Assembly (NCBI RefSeq): GCF_026914265.1
Contig: NC_069124.1
Span: forward strand, 60,170,589 to 60,234,588
Origin: Mya arenaria
Taxonomy: Eukaryota > Mollusca > Bivalvia > Myida > Myidae
DNA length: 64,000 nt
Reading direction: 5' to 3'
Shown here piece after piece: positions 48,381 to 59,429 of the stretch. The notes below the pieces were generated by a model that had not been told where the DNA came from, did no database searches, and was given only the letters and a program-made list of their open reading frames with translations. Made by a program: the position numbers and the translations under genes. Positions within the stretch are counted from its first letter, which is position 1. Every line of letters begins with the position of its first letter.

Positions 48381-48620
48381 AAGTGCGAACTATTATTTTA
48401 ACTGTTCTGTTATCATATTCATCCAATCAACAGGACGCTGGATGTCATTCAAACATTCAAGTGACCAATAAAGGAGTTATAGCTTGTCAATGTATAAAAG
48501 CACATGGTTGTATGAATGAAATGAATTGATTATACCCCATCTGACAAACGACAATGTTTCCCATCAAAAGTAAAAGTAACTATCCGCCCAAACGACATTC
48601 ATTGGCCTAAGCGAATCCGC

Positions 48621-49060
48621 ATGAATAATTTACTTGAATCCAGATTGACATTGTTAATGTCAAGGGTTGTTGATCAAATAATGTTGTGGGTTTTACCAAA
48701 GATTAGTGCCTTAGAAGAGGCCAATGCTCAGGTTAGTGGGCTCGAGGAAAAGCCCCTCCCCCCCTGTGAGGTCATCAACGTCAATCTAATTGACACCGTA
48801 AAGGCTATTGACGTCAACCTGTCCCTTGATGATATAGAAAAAGCCGTCGCCTTGGCAAACTAGCGTCATAAGCACCTGCGGCTGTTAGTGGAAGACCAGT
48901 ACAATCTCGTCCAATGGGGCATGATCGTTAAATTCGACACGTTTTGTCAGAGGTTGTATGTGAACTGAAGTAAGCTAAAAGCACCAGGACATGCTGGTGT
49001 CTACATCAACGAATATCTTAAAAGGGAGCGCAGCTCAATCTTTTATCATGTTTGCATTCT
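48621..49060 (+). pseudogene. Decayed LINE fragment upstream of the RT domain
   Basis: An open frame with NVNLSLDDIEKAVALAN, then stops and frame changes, then KLKAPGHAGVYINEYLK. The spacing and wording resemble the segment before RT motif A in many LINEs (EEI-x-A ... KAPGxDGI-x-E-LK). An internal stretch has no such match. Low certainty. Confidence 0.4.
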
Positions 49061-50323
49061 TCCGAAGTCTAAGTACGTCACGTAACATCCTCGTGAGATA
49101 GGACGACTTGACGGTCCGTCGCATTAACACCACTTACTCGCTCAACGAACTCGTCGCGCTACGCCCTAGTCGCACAACTAAGTTCTTGAAGTATACTAGT
49201 ATCTGTATACACCAGCTGACCTGTAACTAGTTATTGCTATTTTAAGTCTGTGTAGCATTCGTCGTGTTCTCATTGTATACTTTTTGTATTTTACGTAAAT
49301 ATTAGTATTTGTCTACATGCAAGGGAAATAATTAACACTCAAACGAACCCAAGATCAAATCATACTTCTTTCCCTTAGATATAATCACAATTAACCTGGA
49401 GTTATTGGCTAACATGACAACTTGTATTCCTTTTCTTTTCAAATGCAGTCTTCCATTCAAGTGGCTCACTGTATGCCAATCTTGTACTCTTACTGTCCAA
49501 CTAAACAATAGTGTATTCTACACCCTCGACCATTATTATGACATCATTACAATTGTACGTGTTTCGAATCAGCATTTTGTTCAGTCAAGATAGCGCAGGA
49601 CCTCCACCATCTTCCACACGCATACGATTCTGAAAGAGGGGTCATCTATATATCGCGCGCATACTGTATAATTACTTAACATGAGCCCTGAATCTATACT
49701 GTCGCCATATTCACACTTCATTATGATTATTATTACTTGTTACCATAGCTGACCCTACAAGGTGTAACCGGCTCCGTCGTTACTTCTCTGTTCCTTGTAG
49801 ATATCTCGTGCATTCAACGCCCTCTCAAAACGCTCCAGAATTACTACATCGGATAGGTCCTTCAAGAACCACATTTTCGCTCAAAAAAATATTTTGCTCT
49901 TTACTTTTTCGTTATGTTACTAAGCATAGCAGGTGATGTGAGACCAAATCCTGGTCCCTCATCAACGACATCAAGGGTTCCCGGGTCCTCCATTTTCAAA
50001 TCTCTATCAACTATGGTTTCAGTGTTATGCATCTTAATATTATGAGCATCTTACCTAAAAATTTACATTCTACTAATGGCAGCACAATCCAACGATATTT
50101 TCGTTCGCACAAAAAACCCGGCTTCGTGATTCTACAAGCAATCATTATATATCCTTATTCACAATTTCACCCCCCCCCCACCCCTCGACCGTCTACGTTG
50201 CAAAGTTGGCACTTTCGTTCTGGTATTCACTGTTCTCGAACGTCTCTTGAAGCTCTCTGGGTTGACTTCGACCAACAGCACCGAACACTCCTCGTCGGAG
50301 GCTTCTTCATACCACATACTTTT

Positions 50324-51527
50324 TAGTGATGCAAACGAATATTCGAATATTCGATCAAACGTTTGGTATTCGAATGTCAAAATCGGTATTCGAATATTCG
50401 AAAAAAAGCTCAATAAAGAGAATTAAACACATTTTTACAACTGATGTTGTTTATAAAGTTCGTTTGTCTTGTTTTTACAACGATTGGCCCCTAATGCCAG
50501 AGGTGTGAATGTGATGACTAGACACGCGTCAAGTGTCATTTAGGGACATATCGCCGGGTACTATAAAAAATATCCCCCTACTTTTACAATAACTACCCGG
50601 TTAGCTCAGTCGGTAGAGCGTTGGACAGTGAATCGGACAACCCGGGTTCGATTACCAGGCGGACTAGGTCACCTCTGTTGTGATTGGTTATGAAATCCTT
50701 TCTACGACCATTCGCATTGTACCACTGCCCCTGGCATGTTGAAGTTGTCAGTGCCTTGCAGAAGACTGGTTATCTGCCCAGGATAGGTGTACGGTGGTTG
50801 AACTGTCACTCTGGGACCCTTCAATGTGCTCAGGCCGGGACCCGGAGTATAAACTACTAACACCACAATAACTAGCTAGAGATCGGCTTTAAACACCAAT
50901 GTGTCGTCTTGGCTGTAAATACTGTGCAAAATAACGCAAATCGAGGTGCTGATATGAATGCCATGTGCTACAGTAATGTTGTTCCATATAATTATGTGCT
51001 TTAAACTGTTTCCATGTTTCGATACAATTTTCGTGCATTGAAATGGATTTTAAGATATATTTCCTCTATTCTTGTACAATAGCTGAGTCCAATCCACCTA
51101 TATTTTCGTTTTACTATTTTACTAGAACCAAGTTGGTTTGGGGTTTCCATAGTTATATTTAGTCAATTTAGAGGTCAATCTCAGAACGAGGCTGATCATC
51201 CTACGGAAAGACCCTCCATTGGCGCAAAACACTGACTAGGAATCAATCTAATCTCACATTGTTTACAAAAGGCAGCGAAATTGAATTATTCGATTTGTTG
51301 TTTGTCTGCTTATGAAGTATTAATTTTTTTTCCTGAAAATTGAGAATTTCAAAGGCTCATTTAGGGAAAATCAGGGTCCGCCGCGCGTACTGGCTACGAC
51401 AAAGTAGGGTTAAAATGCCCCGGCTATAACTTTAGCGAATAATAATAGTAGTTTACTAAATCATCTAAAATACGTAATCGGTGATCGAATATTCGAATAT
51501 CAATTTTGCCATTCGTTTGCATCCCTA
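50324..51527. mobile_element. hAT-like non-autonomous element with TAGKGATGCAAACGAAT ends
   Basis: Left end TAGTGATGCAAACGAATATT; the right end, inverted, is TAGGGATGCAAACGAATGGC. Both ends have subterminal CGAATATTCGA repeats. No transposase frame is seen. The flanking duplication is not clean. It splits the endonuclease relic and carries a SINE. Confidence 0.7.
50596..50864 (+). mobile_element. tRNA-derived SINE nested in the hAT-like element
   Basis: Head CCGGTTAGCTCAGTCGGTAG (A box) and CCGGGTTCGATTACC (B box), then a 190-bp body containing ACCACTGCCCCTGGCATGTT and GTGCTCAGGCCGGGACCCGG. Perfect 10-bp target duplication ACAATAACTA at 50586-50595 and 50865-50874. Confidence 0.88.
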
Positions 51528-52139
51528 CATTTTACTAACAATTACTGCTCACTCAAAGAAGAGGGAGCATCGACAACGCATTCACATGCAATTCAATCAT
51601 TATACTTATAGCAGGAGATTTTAATGCCAATGTTTATAATTACATATACACAACATTTCCAGACGTGTTTCATCTTACAACGCACACCAACTTATTACTG
51701 AACCAACCCACCTCACTGATCATTTATCGTCCCTCAATGATCTTATGATCTTACATCCTGAACATATTCTGTCAAGCTTCACAAATTATGAAGATACGTT
51801 CAGAATAATCTTAACAGTTTTAGAAAGAGACTTGTAAATTTTTCTCTAGACCGATCAGCTTCCGAATTTATAAATGAAAGCTTACTAAATTCAGCCTTTA
51901 AAACTATCCCAACGAAAGTTGTAACTTTTTGCCCTTGTATGATTGTAGGTTGCTGGTGAAAATGCGTGCGACTGTTTTGGGTTTGTTTAATAATTACAAA
52001 TAAAATATCTCTTTATTATAGGGGCATATGCAATTTAAAGCCAATAATAACAACATATATACAGAAAATTGAGCCCGATCTGATGAATATTAAGGTCACC
52101 ATAGCTTAAGACATACAATTTCAGAAATGAATTTACAAT

Positions 52140-52171
52140 ACAAAGAATAATAATAAAAATAATAATGAAAT

Positions 52172-52225
<54 letters not shown>
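52140..52225. repeat. (AAT)n microsatellite
   Basis: AATAAT runs of about 14 units at 52171-52220, preceded by related imperfect units. Confidence 0.9.
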
Positions 52226-52226
<1 letters not shown>

Positions 52227-52680
52227 AAAAATACGTTATTTTATTAAAATGAAAACAATTATATGAATGGAAAACATAAGTTGTTTAAAACCGACTTTTG
52301 TCATAACTCAAAAACTGTCCAAGGTCAAGGTGAAACTTGATATACATGTTGACAGAAACTATATTTACATAATACAAATCAAAACTATTTGTAAGGTTGT
52401 ATGCATTTCACCTGAGCGTTTTGTATTCGCTTGCAATGCACTTGCTACCTATTCACCAACTTAGAGAAGAATTGCACCAAGAGTCGCATTTTGCGTGTTT
52501 AAATCATCATGTTTCAAATTTATCATATCTAACATCCTGTCCATTCATACTGTCTACATGATCTGATGAATAGTCGACACATGTGCTTTATCCATGGACA
52601 TGTATGACTGCCAGTATGACTGAGTTATTGCCAGTTATTAATTCTTGTTAAATAGTTGTAATTTTACTTCATTCACAAAT

Positions 52681-52686
52681 TTTATT
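52681..52686 (-). terminator. Polyadenylation signal of the membrane protein gene
   Basis: AATAAA on the minus strand, about 100 nt beyond the stop codon at 52784. The short distance supports the two-exon model and a compact 3' UTR. Confidence 0.5.
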
Positions 52687-52783
52687 CGACAAAAATATCG
52701 GTATGATCTTGTCGCAGAGTATAGATACAGATTCTTTAACATGTATTTCTTTTTTCGACAGATTGGATAAACATATCGCTTTA

Positions 52784-53888
52784 TCACAGTACAGTTTTCT
52801 TGTCAGACAATTTAAGTTTACTGCATACATCACTTGCTGTAGTTTCTCTGTAAACGGGTACCCTTTCGACAGACGCTGTTGTTTCAACTGTTACTCTTTC
52901 GACAGACGTTGTAGTTTCCTTGTCAATAAGTATTCGTTCGACACACGCTTGGTGTTTGATAAGAACACCACTTGTTTCTTTTGCTGAGAAAAACAAGTTT
53001 CTTTCAACCAACGTTTGACTTTGGCTAGATTTCTCGCTTGGTCTGGTTTCTGGTACAACTGTGTGAGCCTGATATGAAGCACTTTTGGTTGTTCCAATTT
53101 TATTGGAGCCTGTTTCAGTTACTTCAGTTTCCTTTACAATTAAATTTTCTTGAACGATAGATACTTGGCCTTCGTCCAAAACACCGTTTCCTCCAATATG
53201 CATCACATCGTTCCTTCTTTGGATTGAAATATCTATTGAAGAAATAACTATTGCAATACATTCTTTTTCAACAGAAATCGAGGTTTTGTCAGCATCTTTT
53301 TTTCTTTGTTTGCAAAACCAGCTATACACCTTCCGCAAAATACAGAAAAGCATTATTAAACCCATCCCCTTCCTGAAAAAAATGAAAACAGTGACTGTTA
53401 TTTAAAGAGAGTCAGAAAAGCATAACAATCATTCTTCGATATGATTTCTTAAATAAGATGTTGATGTTTTTTATTGGTCTGTGTACTGTGTTATTTAGGC
53501 TAATTTACTATTTGCTTTGGCTTTGAGTACTATTAAAGGTACATTTTCATATAGTGCGTTATATTTGAAACGACAACAACACGTACCTAATGTTCCTCCA
53601 ATATATGAAGCAGCCAATGGCGACCAGGACGTACACAAAATAGAGCATTCTATCAGTTGGTGTTCGAGGTGGTTCTTGGGGCTTACACATCCATTCATTT
53701 AACTCACTTGGTATAGGCTCCTGATCCATCTGTATATCACTGCAGTTTAATGGCGGGACTCCGCACTGCTCCGCAATATCGTGAATTATCTGTATCGAAA
53801 GGTTTCGACTCACAGCATGTACGTAAAAGACATAGACGTTGACGAAAGGCGGAGGACACGGTGCGGTTGATATGCATGTTCCATCCAT
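52784..53888 (-). CDS. Unknown two-exon membrane protein with Val-Glu-Arg/Thr-rich tail repeats
   Basis: Seen: ATG at 53888, exon 53888-53587, donor TTAG|GTACGT, acceptor TTTCAG|GAAG, exon 53372-52784 to the stop. This gives 296 residues with a phase-2 join. Residues 1-80 have five cysteines and a Pro-rich end. Residues 81-97 are a strong hydrophobic helix (MLYFVYVLVAIGCFIYW). A second hydrophobic stretch (about 103-119, KGMGLIMLFCILRKVYSW) sits just after the splice joint and is followed by a Lys/Arg cluster. The C-terminal third has three degenerate copies of a Val-Glu-Arg unit (CVERILIDKETTT, SVERVTVETTA, SVERVPVYRETTA). Start choice: first ATG of the ORF, with in-frame stops upstream. The family is not recognised. 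It is probably a membrane protein with a cytoplasmic tail; the topology is inferred. Confidence 0.62.
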
Positions 53889-54829
53889 GATGTGTCGTTA
53901 GGGTTTTTAATACTCACAAAACCCAATATATGCACTAATTTTTTTTCCTCTACTGCTACTAACACAAAACTCAATATCCTCATGAACAGTAAGAAAGATG
54001 ATTATACACTATGAAAACATCTACGTTTGATACCATATATGTTCCTGTATGTGATTCAGTTTTAGCAAACAGGATGTTTTAACCATTTTAACTAAAAAAC
54101 ACTTTACATTCTCAAACTATCATTGTCGCATTATAAATGAGATAGGTTACTTGGCAACACGTTAAAACGGTAATATGATCTTACTATGATCTTATTTGAA
54201 AATATAAACATATATAAGAGAATCTCTTGTAAACACTTTTTGCAAACACTTTTCACGAATAGGTGATAGTAATATAAAAAGGAAATATTTTTTAAAATAA
54301 TAATGGCGATCAATTTGTAAACAAGGAAGAATGAAGAATGTGTAAGAAAGCAGTATGAACTGAACATGTGCATATTGTTCTATTTTCGAGTATATCAAAG
54401 AGTACTTAGGTCGAAAAAGGTTTAGTTTTTGCTCTATTGTTGCGATGATTTTATCAGGTTTGTCGAAAGGGATACAAATAAAGAAGAAGCAGTAACAATT
54501 CAGTAACACGAACATCGAATAGTCGATACTGTTGTTGAATAAAGATCGTGACTGAACCGAAAATAAGACTCAACTCAACGTTTCTTTATTTCAACCACAC
54601 GTGATGATATTCATATTATATACAAATAGTAATTAATAATGACAATACTGTACAAAATAAGCAGATTAGCGTTTCACTTTGGCAAATATACAATTTTACA
54701 GTGCAAAAGGCATTTTGTCTCTTACATGTTTTAAAACACAGTTTTATGTCTTAGACATTCAGGCACTTGTATATAAACATATACGACCGCTTCAAGAACT
54801 GTTTGCGAGTCAGCTGGTAGTCAGAAACT
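53889..54829. other. Upstream of the membrane protein gene
   Basis: AT-rich. The frames at 54131-54515 are hydrophobic by composition only. No promoter element could be assigned. Confidence 0.4.
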
Positions 54830-55499
54830 ATTAGTTCTGTGCCAAGAAGTGCGAGGAAAAATGGTTTCCGCCCATTAATGCTAGTTCTTGGTTAAGGTTG
54901 ACGTCAAGTTCTTTGAGGTCAGCGATGAAACACCACCTATCCCGTTCACGTAAACTGCATTCATATACGCTGTGTATTTCTACGTTATTAACGTCTTTAC
55001 CACAGTTGGCGCATCGTTGAAGACAGTTCGGTAGTATTTTGCACAAGATCTTAGCGAGGTTTCTTTAGAACGCACGAGACAGTTCACAGTAGTTTTCCAT
55101 TGGTGTCTTGATGGTATTTGTTCAGGGTGTATTAAAGCATGGTTAATAAAGTTATGAAGTCCAAAGGTACATATAATTTTACAGATGTCAGGTATAAAAC
55201 CTAAAGTTACATTCTCATATTGGACGTACTGAAAGTATGGTCTTAAATATATTTTTACAAGTACATTTAGAGTCAAGACACAGAAGTAGATGTAAAAACA
55301 AAAAAATCCTGATTATAACCGAGGAATATAACGTGTAAAGTCCCAGCATGGACTCACACATATCAGATCTAGTTGTAAAGTGAAATCCCTGGATTTTCTT
55401 AACAATAAAGAATTGGAGTCGATTGATTGTAGTAATGTCACTTTTGCCGGGTACAAATGGCGTTTCAGTACCAACTATGTTAGTACAATAAAACGGCAA
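54830..55499 (-). pseudogene. Relic of a LINE reverse transcriptase C-terminal region
   Basis: Three overlapping minus-strand frames read on from one another: KKIQGFHFTTRSDMCESMLG with a following hydrophobic segment (55499-55215); GFIPDICKIICTFGLHNFIN with RHQWKTTVNCLVRSKE (55276-54980); and CANCGKDVNNVEIHSVYEC (55046-54831), a zinc-knuckle-like end. The order matches the post-RT region of LINEs common in molluscs (KQMQGLPxRT-type motif, then a CxxC...H...C end). Frameshifts show it is dead. Confidence 0.55.
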
Positions 55500-55574
55500 A
55501 GATGAAACGACTGTTCTGATCGAATAAACGTATTTGTGGCTACAAATTACTAAGTTGTGGCCTCAAGTTATTAA

Positions 55575-57250
55575 CGCAACTCATATAACTCCCCGAGTAG
55601 ATCAATGTGTCCGGACAGCAACTCATACAACTTACCTTTTAGATCGATGTGTCAGGACGGCAAGTCATATAAATTACCGAGTAGATCAATGTGTCCGGGC
55701 GCAACTCATATAAATTACCGAGTAGATCAATGTGTCAGGACGGCAACTCATATAACTCCCCGAGTAGATCAATGTGTCCGGACGCAACTCATATAACTTA
55801 CCTAATAGATCAATGTGTCAGGACGGCAACTCATATAACTCCCCGAGTAGATCAATGTGTCCAGGCGCAACTCATATAAATTACCGAGTAGATCAATGTG
55901 TCAGGACGGCAACTCATATAAGTCCCCGAGTAGATCAATGTGTCCGGACGCAACTCATATAACTCCCCGAGTAGATCAATGTGTCCGGACGCAACTCATA
56001 TAACTCCCCGAGTAGATCAATGTGTCCGGGCGGCAACTCATATAAATTACCGAGTAGATCAATGTGTCCGGGCGCAACTCATATAAATTACCGAGTAGAT
56101 CAATGTGTCAGGACGGCAACTCATATAAGTCCCCGAGTAGATCAATGTGTCCGGACGGCAACTCATATAACTCCCCGAGTAGATCAATGTGTCCGGACGC
56201 AACTCATATAACTCCCCGAGTAGATCAATGTGTCCGGGCGGCAACTCATATAAATTACCGAGTAGATCAATGTGTCTGGACGCAACTCATACAACTTACC
56301 TAATAGATCAATGTGTCAGGACGGCAACTCATATAACTCCCCGAGTAGATCAATGTGTCCAGGCGCAACTCATATAAATTACCGAGTAGATCAATGTGTC
56401 AGGACGGCAACTCATATAAGTCCCCGAGTAGATCAATGTGTCCGGACGCAACTCATATAACTCCCCGAGTAGATCAATGTGTCCGGACGGCAACTCATAT
56501 AAATTACCGAGTAGATCAATGTGTCTGGACGCAACTTATATAACTCCCCGAGTAGATCAATGTGTCCGGGCGGCAACTCATATAAATTACCGAGTAGATC
56601 AATGTGTCCGGACGCAACTCATATAACTCCCCGAGTAGATCAATGTGTCCGGGCGGCAACTCATATAAATTACCGAGTAGATCAATGTGTCTGGACGCAA
56701 CTCATACAACTTACCTAATAGATCAATGTGTCAGGACGGCAACTCATATAACTCCCCGAGTAGATCAATGTGTCCGGGCGCAACTCATATAAATTACCGA
56801 GTAGATCAATGTGTCAGGACGGCAACTCATATAACTCCCCGAGTAGATCAATGTGTCCGGGCGGCAACTCATATAACTTATCGAGTAGATCAGTGTGTCC
56901 GGACGCAACTCATATAACTTAGCGAGTAGATCAATGTGTCCGGACGCAACTCATATAACTTAGCGAGTAGATCAATGTGTCCGGACGCAACTCATATAAC
57001 TTAACGAGTAGATCAATGTGTCCGGACGCAACTCATATAACTTAACGAGTAGATCAATGTGTCCGGACGCAACTCATATAACTTACCGAGTAGATCAATG
57101 TGTCCGGACGCAACTCATATAACTTAGCGAGTATATCAATGTGTCCGGGCGCAACTCATATAACTCCCCGAGTGGATCCATGCGTAGGAACGCAGCTCTT
57201 AACTTAACGAGTAGATCCATGTGCCGGAAGGCAACTGATTTAAGTCACCG
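55575..57250. repeat. 41/42-bp minisatellite, about 40 units
   Basis: The unit is GAGTAGATCAATGTGTCCGG followed by ACGCAACTCATATAACTCCCC. Some units read GGACGGCAAC (one extra base), so 41- and 42-bp units mix. The last five units near 57170-57300 are progressively diverged. Short frames of about 62 residues recur every 83 bp because 41 + 42 is not a multiple of three; they are not genes. Confidence 0.92.
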
Positions 57251-57633
57251 ATTAGCTCTTCATATCAGGACTCAATATATAGAACTCGCTGAGATCCATG
57301 CTGCGTCGGCTACTCATGAACTTTAAAATGGATTTGTTTTCTACCTCGCCCCCTTTAGTTAATGACTTCTTTTTCACAGAGACGACGATGACATTGATAA
57401 TAAACCCCAAAACCAGTGAATGTAGGTTCTCATATGATTACAACTTTGATCATCTTTCGATTATTTAACATACTGTGACATATCGAATTATATAGGTTTG
57501 GACTTAGGAAATTACTACAAATAATGTGATTTCGAGGCATCCCTGTCATACCAAGATATCGTAACACAAAAATATACGGGAAATTGTATGAGAATTGAGA
57601 AATGCACAAGGCTTTGCATAAAGTTGCAAAGTT

Positions 57634-57897
57634 TAGTTTAAACATATTTATTTTACAATGATTGTGAAGCAAGTAATTACAAAATTTTATTAATCACTCT
57701 CGTTTGCCCGATTTTAGGCGCGAGTGTGGTCTTATTTTTTTTGTGAGAAACCGGAGAATCCGGATAAGAAACCCACTATTCCGGATTGTTGACTTATTAA
57801 CATACCTAACTCACATGCGCACAAACCGGGAATCGAACCCAACCCGCCTAGGTGAGAAGCGAGTGTGCTAACCACTTCGCTTACCGGGCAACCCAGA
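57634..57897 (-). mobile_element. tRNA-derived SINE, family 1 (copy 3)
   Basis: Minus-strand head CCCGGTAAGCGAAGTGGTTA with B box GGGTTCGATTCCCGG, the shared body, and tail ACAATCATTGTAAAATAAAT. Perfect 9-bp target duplication TGCAAAGTT at 57625-57633 and 57898-57906. It is the least damaged of the three copies. Confidence 0.88.
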
Positions 57898-58410
57898 TGC
57901 AAAGTTCACTAAGTAAAATGAATGAACTTGTGCAAAGTATCTTAACCATGGACACTGATACCACGGTACGAACGCATTAAGCAGGTAAATACATATACTA
58001 AACATATTAGCATAAGATATTGTCATACGGGGTCGTTTCAATATCCTATCTCATTTCGCCAAAGTTTATCCATTCTTAGTATTTCGAAATCACTTAGCAG
58101 TGAACAAACGCTTGCCCAATCGCTATTACCGTCCAGCCAAATAATGAAGTGCACAACTTTAACTATTATTGCAAGCTATAAAAGGGTTCGAAACCCTGCT
58201 ATATTTTCTTGAATCTTTTTCTGTTTTGGAGACAAACACACACAAACCTGTCATTAAAGTCTGGCTACCTTGGCATACATTTTATACTTTGATTTGCGGG
58301 AAATAAACATGTAATGATAAAAATAAGTTTCCATTTTAATCTACATGTGTGAATCATAAATAACAAACGTGATTTATAGTGTTTTTCCAATGTGTGAGAT
58401 ATCTGGTTCA

Positions 58411-59398
58411 GCTCTACATGTTTTATCTGAACAATTGAGCATGCTACATGCTAGTTTCACCATAAGTCCAGTGGTTTGTGGTATTGGCTCTACATGTTTT
58501 ATCTGAACAATTGAGCATGCTACATGCTAGTTTCACCATAAGTCCAGTGGTTTGTGGTATTGGCTCTACATGTTTTATCTGAACAATTGAGCATGCTACA
58601 TGCTAGTTTCACCATAAGTCCAGTGGTTTGTGGTATTGGCTCTACATGTTTTATCTGAACAATTGAGCATGCTACATGCTAGTTTCACCATAAGTCCAGT
58701 GGTTTGTGGTATTGGCTCTACATGTTTTATCTGAACAATTGAGCATGCTACATGCTAGTTTCACCATAAGTCCAGTGGTTTGTGGTATTGGCTCTACATG
58801 TTTTATCTGAACAATTGAGCATGCTACATGCTAGTTTCACCATAAGTCCAGTGGTTTGTGGTATTGGCTCTACATGTTTTATCTGAACAATTGAGCATGC
58901 TACATGCTAGTTTCACCATAAGTCCAGTGGTTTGTGGTATTAGCTCTACATGTTTTATCTGAACAATTGAGCATGCTACATGCTAGTTTCACCATAAGTC
59001 CAGTGGTTTGTGGTATCAGCTCTACATGTTTTATCTGAACAATTGAGCATGCTACATGCTAGTTTCACCATAAGTCCAGTGGTTTGGGGTATTGGCTCTA
59101 CATGTTTTATCTGAACAATTGAGCATGCTACATGCTAGTTTCACCATAAGTCCAGTGGTTTGTGGTATCAGCTCTACATGTTTTATCTGAACAATTGAGC
59201 ATGCTACATGCTAGTTTCACCATAAGTCCAGTGGTTTGTGGTATTGGCTCTACATGTTTTATCTGAACAATTGAGCATGCTACATGCTAGTTTCACCATA
59301 AGTCCAGTGGTTTGTGGTATCAGCTCTACATGTTTTATCTGAACAATTGAGCATGCTACATGCTAGTTTCACCATAAGTCCAGTGGTTTGTGGTATTG
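58411..59398. repeat. 76-bp tandem array, 13 near-identical units
   Basis: Exactly 13 units of 76 bp (58411 + 13 x 76 = 59399) begin GCTCTACATGTTTTATCTGA. Each contains the palindrome AGCATG-CTA-CATGCT. The few differences I saw are two positions at the junction (TTGG, TTAG or TCAG) and one G for T. Confidence 0.95.
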
Positions 59399-59429
59399 AC
59401 TCCAAGCCTCATACACATATCGGATGTAT

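Larger units (their letters stand above)
49914..51900 (+). pseudogene. LINE N-terminal region: 2A-like motif and interrupted endonuclease
   Basis: In order on the plus strand: FFVMLLSIAGDVRPNPGP (2A-like, with DVRPNPGP at 49935-49958); a frameshift; LNIMSILPKN (50030 region); LEALWVDFDQQHRTLLVGGF (about 50250-50310); then an insertion; then LIAGDFNANV (about 51610-51640). These are the landmarks of an APE-type endonuclease (LNxRSLLPK, VGGxYRPP, GDFN). Stops and shifts make it a relic. The insertion at 50324-51527 falls between two of these landmarks. Confidence 0.65.

Noticed and set aside
50596-50670. Possible tRNA gene
   Set aside because: The A and B boxes are present, but the acceptor stem does not close and a SINE body with a target duplication follows.
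55605-56917. Many frames of about 62 residues with MSGRNSYNSPSRSMCP-like repeats
   Set aside because: They are frame shadows of the 41/42-bp tandem array, appearing in all frames at 83-bp steps.
58411-59398. CRISPR-like array
   Set aside because: The 76-bp units are contiguous with no unique spacers and the context is animal DNA; it is a tandem satellite.
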